In this document: piece by piece, positions 39,401 through 51,400 of the stretch
Layout: the number at the start of each line of letters is the position of its first letter
Numbering within the stretch: position 1 is the first letter of the stretch
From: Dipteris shenzhenensis
Lineage: Eukaryota; Polypodiophyta; Polypodiopsida; Gleicheniales
DNA length: 64,000 bases
Assembly: GCA_047967505.1 (NCBI GenBank)
Contig: CM106539.1
Direction: 5' to 3' (one strand)
Made by a program: the position numbers and the translations under genes
Notes under the pieces: generated by a model
What the model was told of the DNA's origin: nothing
Database searches by the model: none
What the model saw: only the letters and a program-made list of their open reading frames with translations

Positions 39401-42400
39401 AAATTTTGAAAGGAAGGAAGTTTTGAAAGGAGGAATACTTGAGAAAAGACGACAAAAGAGTTCACTAACTAAAGACGACCCTCTGAATCTATCTTTGGTA
39501 TATGGATGGCCTCAGATATGGCTTGGAAGAAAGAAAATTCCCCTTTATACTAAGATGAATGCATTCAATCGTTTGTTTTACAGCTTCAGTACAACATATG
39601 TATCTCATTTTCCTTGTGGCTTCAGAAGTCACTCTCAAACGTCTAAGGAGTACATCTAAAAGCATGGGATAGGCAAACATAGCATGACCTAATAGGGCAA
39701 TTTTTGCCGACAAAATAACAGTGTGAGAATAACAATGGAGACTTGAGCCCATGGATGCTTTTGAGTATGGGAACCTAAAAAAGAATACATGTATGCACTT
39801 GGTGTCGTATGGATGCTAGGGATTCATTGCATTCATACACTTGGAAGAAATGTTCGGAAATGATGAGCCCACCCAAAATCATGCTAGCAAGGGAATTTGC
39901 CCAAGATCTACGTACATCCTATGGATGCTACAACAAATGGGGACCTCTAAAGGGAATCAGGATCCATCCATAAACTTGGCAAGGGATATTAGAAAAGAAT
40001 GAGACCATGCAAAATCCTGACAGTAAGGGAATTCACCCTGGACCTTTCATCTCTGATTCACAATAGAGAAAAAGAGATTAAAGTGCAATTTGCTTGCAGA
40101 CATGGAAGGATTGAGCAAGGGAATATGACACTTCATCCAAGACATGAAAACTGCAGAGAGGCAAACAATTACTCTCTTTTTGGTGTTCTAACCTCCAAAT
40201 ATGTGTTGGAGTTGCATGCTTCGGTGAAATAGATGTTTATATCTACAAACAGTGCTATTTGGTGGAATATTCAATATAGTTTCTTCACCCAGGAGAAGTT
40301 AGGAAAGCAGTGAAAGTCAAGGAGCGGGGTTGGGTTAATCAACACATCAGGAATATAATGTATGACACAAAAGCGCATGTACATTGTCATGCTTCCACAA
40401 ATTTTGGACTCCGGTGTTGATTATTCCAACATCTTTAAGATTTATACCTTTGTGTATTCATCTCGTGTTTCATGTTTATGTTCTAACTTTTCCCTTGCAC
40501 TTTGGCCAAAAAGAATACACAAGATGCCCAGGCTTAACAAAATAAATATGCAAATGAGCACAATAACTTGCCCCTAGAAACACTAACGCCAAGGCTGCTG
40601 ACAGATATTATAGTTCCCTACACAACCATCCCAAAAGTTGGAGACCATGCATACCAGTCGAAGTTGCCACACACATCAAGATTCCATAATGGCTTCCCTG
40701 TGTCTCTGCTCAAGCCACATGTGGGTTTAATGTACCAGCTTTCTCAGGCTGCCACCAAATAACAAGCCATGAGTTTTGAGGATAAAGTCCTTTGCACAAA
40801 GTGTGCATCGAGTTACTCATCAACTGCAAAGCCTACCAGATGTTGAGGATTCCTAGCAGCCAGAGAGCATGAGCAAGAGCAGCCCACATGTTACGGGTTG
40901 ATTACAAATGATGAACTGCAACTACAGCACTCCCGGACAGCTGGAAATTGTAAGGGCAGCCTCCACTAGCTTATGCGATCATCTATTTGAAGTCTTTTTT
41001 TGAATCATTATTTCTCTTTTATTATTTCCCTCTTATTCATAATTTCATATGAAAATACTCCAAAGGTCGTGTTTCTCTGTGTGTGGATGCACACGTGTGT
41101 ATGCGTGTGCGTGTGTGTGTGTGTGCGTGTGTGCGTAACCCTTATCCCATGGCGGGCACACACCCGCATGTGTGTGTGTGTGCGCGCGCGTGCGCGCACT
41201 AAGTTTTCACTATAAACAACAAAAAGTGTGTGTGTGTGTGTGAGTGAGGTGTATGTGGAGCTTCGCAATGGCGCATGGCGCCTCCTTTCCTGTTACGGCT
41301 CCCTAATCTGTTTCGTTTCCCAGTTCCTCGTCTGTCCCGTCTCTCAGCTCCTCGTTTGTCCCGTCTCCCAATTCCTCGCCTGCTGATGTACATTTGTCCG
41401 TACCTCCGTTTTCTTTTCCGTCCTCTCCCGCCACGGCTTCTCCTTTTGTCTTCCAATCTGCTGTTTCGCATTCATCTGGCCTTTTGCCTTGTTCCAGCAA
41501 AAGCAAGCGCCTTGCTCACTTTTCCGATTCTACTCAGCCTGATAAGACGCAGAAATTAGCTTTTGGAAGTTTTCCTTCTTCGTCCGTGGAATTAGACCTC
41601 CTTGCTCGTCTCTGTGAAGATTATGTCGCTCACTCTCAGGATTCTACATCTTCATTGCATCGGGTTGTGCCTTCGGATTCCCTCCTTCAAAGTATCTCTC
41701 AGACTCAAAAGCATGGCATTTGCCTTTATCTCATGGGGCGAATAATGACAGCCTCCATGCTTTAAGCTTGGTTGACAGCGGCTGTGGGAATGGATAAAAT
41801 CGACTCCTTTATTTTCCTTGGCAAGGGTTTATATTTTGCTCGTTGTGTTAATCCAGATACAGTTTATGATTTGGTCAGCAAGGTGGGGGTCCATGGTGCT
41901 GGCTTCTTTGCTTTTATATTATGCCATGGGATCCTCTTTTTGACCCTGCCAAAAATCTTCTACGCTTTTGTCCTGTCTGGGTCACTTTGAAGGCCTTGCC
42001 GGTACTTCTTCTCCCACTTATTTCATCTCTTGCAGCTCTTCTAGGGAGAGTACTTTATCTTCCCAAGTTGGATTTTTGGTGCTGCGCAGAGATATCCAAA
42101 TTTGCATTTTATGGGATATGGAGCAGCCGGTTCCTTCATGCTTGGATATTGATTATGGTCTTGCATATCCACTTCGCACTCCCTTATCTTTTTCTTCCTT
42201 CCCAAATGCTTGTTACACGTTTAAACAAATTGGTCATTTTGCTCGGAGCTGCCCTTTGCAATCATGTCAATCTGCTAATGTAAACATCTCTTTCTCTGAT
42301 CCTTCATGCTTGGATATTGATTATGGTCTTGCATATCCACTTCGCACTCCCTTATCTTTTTCTTCCTTCCCAAATGCTTGTTACACGTTTAGACAAATTG

Positions 42401-45400
42401 GTCATTTTGCTCGGAGCTGCCCTTTGCAATCATGTCAATCTGCTAATGTAAACATCTCTTTCTCTATTCCTTATGCTTCTACTCCTCTTCAGTTAGACAA
42501 GATGCAACAGTTGAAGACCACAAGAAAAGAATGGAGATGGGTACACCCTCCCGGAAAAGAGATCATCTCACCGTCTCCTTCGGTTCCTTTGTCAAATTCT
42601 TTCCAGGCCTTGTCAATGCCGGATACACTTATGCCTGAAACTCCTCAATCTTCTGGTGTCAATGCTTTTGATTCTCAAGAGCCTTCTTCAGCTGAAGGGT
42701 CCTCTTTGGTTGGAAATGACCTTCAACGGGATTCTTTTATTATTGAGACACAGTCTATTGAGTTAAAACAATGCGTGAAAAGACAAGTTTGTGGTCACAA
42801 GGCAAATAGAAGCGTGCTCATTTTTTACAACTTTAGACCATTTTGGTCTGCCCAATGTTCCTTTAAACTCATTAAAGTGAGCATAAATAAAGGGTTGCAT
42901 GGAGATCAGCTGTCTATGGCGGTGATGTGGGACGCCACCTAGGCCCTGTATGTTCCAACTATGGTTATGCTTCAAGATACATATGGTTGTAGAACAGTAG
43001 CAGAATTGAGGCATAAAGCCTTGAATTTCAAATTTCGAATCTCCCTCCCTCCCTCCCTCTCTCTCTCCCTCCCTCCCTCCCTCCCTCCCTCCCTCTCTCT
43101 CTCCCTCTCTCCCTCTGCCCCTCCCTCCTCCTCCTCCCTCTCCCTCTCCCTCCCTCCCCCTCCCTCCTTCTCTCCCCTCCTCCATCTCGCTCCTCCTCCT
43201 CCCTCCTCCCTCTCCCCTCCTCCTCCTCCTCCTTCTGGCTCCTCCTCCCTCCTTCCTCTCCCCTCCTTCTCCAGCCGCCCAAGATCCCTCTCCTCTACTC
43301 CTCCCTCCTGCAGAATCTCTTGAACCCTCCTCCTCCCTCCTATAGCATCTCTCCCCTCCTCCCTCCTATAGCATCTCTCCCCTCCTCCTCCCTTCTACAG
43401 CAGCTCCTTCCCTCCCTTCTACACCTGTCACCCTACTCTTCTCCTCCTCTTCCTCTTGCCCTCATCTGCTTCTCCTCCTCCCTCTTCCTTGCTACTCTCT
43501 TCCTCTCACTGCTCCATCTTTGCCAGCTCTCCCCTACATCCTAGCCTGCATCACTGATACCTCTCTTTGAGTACTCTGAGAGGAAAAGAAAGAGGGAGAA
43601 GTACAACGGGGAGAGAGTGTGAGAGAGGGGTGACACAAAAGATGTGGGTGTGAAGTGTTGAGCCACACCACAAACTCATAGGTTTTATTAGGATTAGGCT
43701 TTCACCCTATGACTGTCTTAAGACAGTCATAGGTGTCATATCTTTAATAAAAGGGTGGCAATGTGCCTTTACCCCAACAACCTCCCACCTAAAGGCCAAT
43801 GTGCCTAAAGGGGAGAAAAGAATAAAAATTACAGCAATATACAGTTACTGTATACAAGACCATAAAATAAGAATGGTCTCATCCTAATCCCATGATGTGG
43901 CGGCAATGTGCAAACCGCTCTGTAGGCAAGCTCTTAGTGAGCAAATCTGCAAGATTATCATCAGTATGCACCTTCACAAGCTCAAGTCGCTTGTCTTCCA
44001 GTACCTCCCTGATGAAATGGTATTTCCCATCTATGTGCTTGGTCTTTTGATGAAAGACCGGATTCTTTGCCAACATGATAGCACTCTGACTATCACAATG
44101 CAAAACTGGCATATCTCCTGTAATGCCCAAATCTCCCACCAGCCGAGTAAGCCATATTGCTTCCTTGCAAGCCTCAGTGGCTGCAACATATTCAGCTTCA
44201 GTGGTTGACAGTGCAACGCATTTCTACAACCGAGACACCCATGATATAGCACCTCCTGCAAATGTGAAAATATAACCAGTAGTAGACTTCCGGTTATCTG
44301 CATTCCCTGCATAGTCTGAATCTGTAAAACCATGCACCAATGCATCCTGCCTACCATAGCATATGCACAAGTCTTTGGTACCCTTGAGATACCTCAAGAC
44401 ACCTTTCACAGCTTCCCAGTGCCGCTTGCCTGGATTTGCCATATACCTGCTGATGACTCCCACCGCAAAAGCAATATCCGGACGAGTGGCAACCATGGCA
44501 TACATCAAAGAACCAACTGCAGATGCATACGGAACCTTGGCCATTTCAGCCTTATCATCATCTGATCTGGGGCTGTCCTTACTGCTGAGTTTTAAATGTG
44601 GAGGCAACGGGGTACTAATAGACTTCCCCCCCTCCATTTTAAACCTCTGCAGTACTTTGTCAATGTACTCCTTCTGTGACAGAAACAAAAGTCCCTTGGA
44701 CCTGTCACGAATAATCTGCATACCAAGAATATGATTTGCATCACCCAAGTCTTTCATGTCAAAAGACTTATGCAGTTGTTTCTTCAAAGCACTAATCTCC
44801 TGCTGAGATTTGCTGGCAATCAGCATGTCATCCACATATAGAATGAGTAGCATCAAACTGCCATCCTTTGCCCGTTTGGTGTACAAGCAGTGATCGGTCT
44901 CACACCTATGATACCCTTGGGACTGCATGAAGGCATCAAACTTCTTGTACCATTCTCTTGGCGCCTGCTTGAGTCCATACAAGCTCCTCATGAGCTTACA
45001 CACAAGCTGCTCTTTCCCTTTAACAGCATATCCCTCTGGCTGACTCATATAGATCTCATCATGGAGATCTCCGTGAAGAAAAGCAGTCTTCACATCCATC
45101 TGACATAAATCCATGTCCTCATGAGCAACAAGAGCTAACACTGCTCTCAAAGTAGTCATCTTGACTACAGGGGAAAAGATCTCATCAAAGTCAATGCCCT
45201 TCTCCTGCTTAAATTCCTTGGCAACCAATCTGGCCTTATACCTCGGTAAAGCATTTGAATCCACTTTGACTTTGTAAACCCACTTGCATGGCAAGACCTT
45301 TCTGCCTGCAGGTAGCTGCACCAAGTCCCATGTATCATTTTGAAGTAGGGAGTCCATTTCTGACTGCATGGCTTTCTCCCACTTCCTTTTCTCTGTTCTT

Positions 45401-48400
45401 CCCATAGCTTCCTTGAAGCTGGAAGGCTCACCACAATCTGTCAGCATGATAAAATCAGCCACATTATTGGCTCCTGGAACAAACCTGTCAGGAGGCCGTT
45501 GTACACGGGTGCTCCTCCTAACAAAATGTTCCGAATTAGGCTGCTGTCTAGCCTGTTCGTCATGCATGACGGGTGGCTGTACCACCATATCTGGCTGTTC
45601 TACAGCCCCATTTGCTGGCATATCCAGTGGTGCATCATTGGCAAAATTATCTGGCTGATTTTCAGCCTGTATACCCTCTTGAACAGGGTTATCTGCAGCA
45701 TCCTGCTGCTGCATATAAATGGGCATTCTTTGCTGTCCGACATCATCATAAATAACCCTCCTGTATTCCATAGGTTGCACGGGTTCTTTGTGTACACTAT
45801 CCTCTTTAAAGATGACATCATTGCTGCGTATAATCTTCCGTTTAACGGGATCCCATAACCTGTACCCCATTTCACCTTCGTCACCATAACCCATAAAGAT
45901 GCATCTAGAAGACTTTGGCTCCAGTTTGGTGTGCAGTTCTTTGCGTATATGAGCAAAACACTCGCAGCCAAACACACGTAAGTGCTTATATGAAGGTGGC
46001 TTGCCAGACCACACCTCCTCTGGCACTTTCAACTCCAAAGCCTTGTTCGGCGACCTGTTAATTATGTGAACTGCTGTTTGCACGGCTTCTGCCCAAAAGC
46101 CATGGGGCAATGCAGCATAAGACAACATACATCGAACCTTCTCCTGAATAGTTCGATTCATCCGCTCACTCACACCATTTTGAGATGCATTATGAGGGGC
46201 TGTGAGTTCCTGTTTAATGCCCTTAGCTTCGCAAAACTGTACAAAAGCATGTGACACATACTCACCCCCATTATCGGATCTGAGGCATTTCAGCCTGCGA
46301 CCTGTCCGATTCTCAACCTGAGCGACAAACTTCTTGAAAGCATCTAAGGCATCGCTCTTATGCTTCAAGAAATAGACCCACACTTTGCGTGTGGCATCAT
46401 CAATAAAAGTAATGAAATACTTTGCACCCCCTAGTGATAGCTGTGGCATTTCACACAAATCAGTGTGCACTAGATCAAGCGGTGCTCTATTTTGTGGAGT
46501 TCTCCTCTTATGAGGAGTCATAGAATGCTTGCCAAATATGCAATGATCACAAGTAGGCAAATCTGAAAATGAAAGAGACGGCAGATAACCCAATCGTGAC
46601 AGTTCTTGCATTCCTTTAACGGACGTGTCCCAACCGGCTATGCCACAATGAAACCTTTGGCAGCTCGGTTATGGCAACAACATGATTACCTACACTGGAA
46701 ACATAAAGAGGGTACAAGGTATCACTCTTATAACCCTCAGCCACTACAACCTGGCCATCAGTAATCACCCATTTGGAATCCCCAAATGTGGTGTGGTAAC
46801 CACTGTCATCCAACAAGCCAGTGCTAATCAGATTTTTCTTGATTTGCGGCACATGGCGAACACCATCAAGCATAAATATGCGTCCATCAGGGAATACTAT
46901 CTGTATACTGCCAATCCCTGCAATCTGACATGCATAGTTGTTCCCAAGGTGAACAACTCCATGAGTACCTGTGTAGGAAGTAAACCACTCCCTATGAGGA
47001 GTAACATGAAAAGAAGCACCTGAATCCAAGAGCCAGGTGTGCATGTCATGGCCATCAATAACCAAAGTATGTGCAATTACAGCAGAAGAGCATAAAACAT
47101 CATGCCTGTCACTTTCACTGTCTTCTACTGCAACATTCACTGCATCCAAGTCATCTGCCTTGGCCTTGCCTTTGCCTTTGCTTCCACTGCCTGCATCCTT
47201 TGCCTCAGCCTTCTTGGCTTTCTGATCCCGTATAAACTTGAAGCACTTAGACTTCACATGTCCCTTCTTGCCACAATAAAAGCATTCAATATCCTTTTTG
47301 CCACAGGACTGACTGCGGGATTTGGACTTACTAGCAGATCTCCCCTTCTGCTGAACCTGCCTCTTTCCTGTACCTGCAAAGCATTTGAAGACTTGCTGCC
47401 CGCATTATTCTTCCTGCTCATCTCCTCCATAAGGAGAGAGCTCTCCACATCAGCATACATAAGAGTGACATTTGAATTAGACAGGGTCGTCTTGAAAGTG
47501 TCCCAACTCTTAGGGAGGGTACACAACAAGAAAGTAGCCTTGAACTCCTCATCAAGGTTCAATCCCTGTGCAATAAGCTGTGTAAAGATGGCATTGAACT
47601 CACTCAAGTGTGAGGTCATAGCTGTACCTTCCTTCATGCGAAGGTCTACAAGCTTTTTCAACCAATAAACCTTACTGGCTAAACTCTTTTGGGCATACAA
47701 CTCTTCTAGCCTCTGCCATAGGCCATAAGAGGTCTTTTCAGCCTGAACATTGAACACAAGAGAATCACTGAGAGTAAGCATGATAGCAGCCCTAGCGGAC
47801 AAATCAAGCTCCTCCCACTCATCATCTGACATCCCAGATGGCTTGACACCCTTCACCCTTATGGGCTTAGAAATCTTCTTTAGCAGAAGTACATTCAAAC
47901 ACTGTTCTGCCCATAATGCATAATTGTGTGCCCCTTCCAATTTCTTTATGTTCAGAATTGAAGATTCACTTCCCCCTGATGCCATATCAGATAAGGAAAG
48001 TACCTGACTCCCTGTAAGTCAAAAAAATGACTAAATAAAATTCTGATTTCTCAGAAAACCTGCTCTATCAAGAGCCAGGAGCACTCACAATAGTGCTGTT
48101 TTTACTGTCAAAAAATCTGTAGCAAAACAGAAAATTTTCCCTCCAGTCACTGTACCTTCTGACACACTGTACCGTGCTCAAATAGGCATAAAACAGTAAC
48201 TTCAGAATGCTGCAGCTGTTCCACAAGTGCTTTATCAGTGCATCATCAGATGACAAAGCACAAAACACTGCTGTCCTGGACACTTCTCCCACCTCAGATG
48301 AGGTATTGCACTGATTTTATATGCATAAACCACTTGTCATACACTGTTTTGTTCACTGAAAAAAAAAAGAGGCTCCAGACACTTCAGCCTGTCACAAACC

Positions 48401-51400
48401 TGTAACAGAAAATGGGACAAATCCCAAGCAATCTCCCTTCTGACAAGGGGATAAAAGGCATCTGAAGGTCTCAAACAGTAACTCAAGTGCTCTTAAGCAA
48501 AATCTGGGCAAAAGCCCCTTGATTTGACACCTGTACCAAGTGAAAAACACCTCAACACTGAGGTAGCATACAAAATACAGCGCTCTCCTGGCACTTTCAC
48601 CTGACAATGCAATGCATAAACAGCCCTGTGTACACAATAACAACACAGATCCCAACGTACAAACACTGAAGAGAAAATCTTTTGAGCACTGTCAACGATG
48701 GACAGTTAGGGACCGAGTAAACTCGATGCACCCTGGCCAAGCGTGGCTCAACTGAGATTTTTCAAGGTGTCGTACACAAAATGTGACCTGCAGAAATGTC
48801 ACTGTATACACTGCGGAAACAAGACCAATGTGAGCTCCCTGGCTCCACACTGCCTCAAGGCATACACTGCATAAACTTCCAGGCAAAAGCCCTTTGAAAA
48901 TGTCACCCAAAAGCTGAGATTTGCACTCAGCAAAAGCATAAAAGCCCTCTGCAAAATCAAGGCATTACCTTCCCGAAACAAGATAACTGTGCAACCACCA
49001 CACACTGTGGTACTAGTCACCTCAAGCACGAGGGACACGAGGGTACTTGCTGTACCTTCAACACACAGTTTTGAGAACTGAACAAGCGGGAATGTAGAGC
49101 AGAGTGCTCTCTCTTTTTCTTCTTCCCCCAAAAGAAAAATGCCTGCTGTACCTGCTGTACCGGCTGTACCTGTGTACTTGTTGTACCTGCTGTACCTGTG
49201 CAGGATATAGATCCCAAAAAAAATTTTCGAAATGCTACTTCTCCTGACGCAGTCCGTACGGCGGCGTCCGTACAGTACGGGCGCATGTACGGTGTCCGTA
49301 CAACGGTACGGACGGCCGTACGTCCGTACACGAGCTTCCCCCGCGCTGCCTGCACACCGCCCTGCTCGATGCCCTGAGGCTGCCCCGCTGCAGCCCGTGC
49401 TGCCTGCGCGTGCACCTGCGCACCGCCTCTCTACCCCTCCCTATCCCCTCGGGCCTCGTGCCCTCAGCAGCGAAGAAAGAGGGAGAAGTACAACGGGGAG
49501 AGAGTGGTAGGCAGGAGTGGAGAGGGAGAGGGAGAGATGAAGGCTCTGATACCAGTTGAGAGGGAAAGAAAGAGGGAGAAGTACAACGGGGAGAGAGTGT
49601 GAGAGAGGGGTGACACAAAAGATGTGGGTGTGAAGTGTTGAGCCACACCACAAACTCATAGGTTTTATTAGGATTAGGCTTTCACCCTATGACTGTCTTA
49701 AGACAATCATAGGTGTCATATCTTTAATTAAAGGGTGGCAATGTGCCTTTACCCCAACATACTCATGGCACCATTTGAGGACATATCCAACAAGTACCAT
49801 GTGAACCTACAACTGGAGGTAGAATATGCAGGCACACGCTCTTTGGGATATAGTGGAACTCCTCAAAGTGTGCTCCATAGTCTTCGATTGCAAGGGAAGA
49901 AGCATCTTGACCTTTGGGTTGATGGAAACTTGTATCCTTTAGACCCTGTCACCCAAAAGAGTCCTCCTTTTCATACATTGCATGATGTTGTTTGGTGTGT
50001 GTGTGTGTGTGTGTACGTACGCACACACGCACGATGTTTGTATGAACATCTTTGTGTGTATGCATATACATACATACATATGTTACATGTGTGTGTGTGT
50101 ATATATATATATATATCTTTAGCTGTGAGCCTATACTTTAGCATGCATGCATAAAGTAACTTCACTTTACTTTGTGGTCACCCTTTGCCAAGTATAGCTC
50201 AGCCATGCCTTGCCTTTAGCAGGCTAGCTCTATCCATAGGATCTAGACCTCACCTTTGCTAGCTCTAGTCTCAACCCTAGATTATTTCTAACCCCGTGTT
50301 AGACCATGTTCTAAACTTAGATCTATTCCTAGATCCCAGGTTACTCAGGCCTAGGCTTTGATAAGCCTATACCCTAGTTAGTCCAGTCATGGATGGAACA
50401 GGCCCCTATTTATAGGGGGCCTGGTAGCCCCCTCCACCATCGACTGGATAGCCGACCAGCCTTGGCCAGGCTCTATAAATAGAGCATGCCAGGGTCATAT
50501 GCTACTGCTGCCCTGGGGCACCTTCTGCCACGCAGTCAGGGCTTCTTAGTGTAGCTGCGCCAAATCCTTTGCAAGCCAGCCCTCTACTCCACAGATGGTT
50601 CATGGATTCTGGGACCTAGCCATACAGCCTCCAAACAGAGATCAGCATCATGTCTAGGTATTCCTACCCCCTACTGTCATCTAACCCCGATGTCCTCCTC
50701 ATATGGGGGCTCACAGGGAGGTCAGTGTCTTCTAACATTCCCTCCAAACATCTTCAGATCATAAGGAACCATGCTGCTCTGACACCAATGTAACATGCAG
50801 GGACTTGCTGTTCAGAAATAGATGAGATGCAACAGGAAAACTCCAGCATGAGAGAGTCCAGAAGTCTTCCTGACGATAGTACACTGCTTTATTTATGATG
50901 CAGGCATAAATGCCCTGACTACTGTTGTACATGAGTGCCAAATCAGCATACAAAACTGAGCTCAGAAAACTCCTAGTCTCCCCTTAACTGTGACTGCGGG
51001 AGCATGAGCTATATTGCTGAAGCAGACTGTCCAACCTCAATCATATGCTGTCCATCCTGAGCTGTGTGCAACGTGGGACCTTCGCCTTCAACTGCCATCT
51101 GGTACGGCGCCTGTACGCAGTGCGGCCGTTGCTGGAGCAGGCAGAGACGGGGCACAAGGGCTGGAACTGTGGCTGGAGGCTGCAGAACTGAATGCCAAAC
51201 TCAGGGGCAAACAGCCCCTTAAAAATCTCACAGACTTTACAACACAGAAAAACAAATGCAAGGGCGTACTTTAATCGGTTGGTACTGCCAATCTTCCTCT
51301 ATTATTGTGAAGCATAGGCTCCAGATCTAGTGAAAGAAAGAGTGAACCATTTGAGGCAGATTCTTAAACAGGTATGATTCCTGGAAGGAACAGCGCTCAT

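Larger units (their letters stand above)
43577..49759 (-). mobile_element. full-length Ty1/copia retrotransposon, 6183 bp, TSD TACTC
   Basis: Two 203-bp LTRs (49557-49759 as 5', 43577-43779 as 3') differ at only three positions. TACTC flanks both ends (43572-43576 and 49760-49764), so the element is a complete insertion. The primer-binding site and polypurine tract are in the expected places. Coding order on the minus strand is Gag, protease, integrase, reverse transcriptase, RNase H, which is copia order. The roughly 1.5 kb between the primer site and Gag is an untranslated leader. Three lesions break the polyprotein: a frame change in the Gag zinc-knuckle region (about 47.37-47.40 kb), a one-base insertion near 46616-46620, and a TAG at 44224-44226. 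It sits in intron 2 in the same orientation as the host gene. Confidence 0.96.

Noticed and set aside
42763-43323. Gly/Arg/Glu-rich and Pro/Ser-rich frames of 84-140 codons
   Set aside because: Translations of the polypyrimidine tract.
47102-47668. Plus-strand 188-codon frame
   Set aside because: Antisense of the copia gag and protease region.
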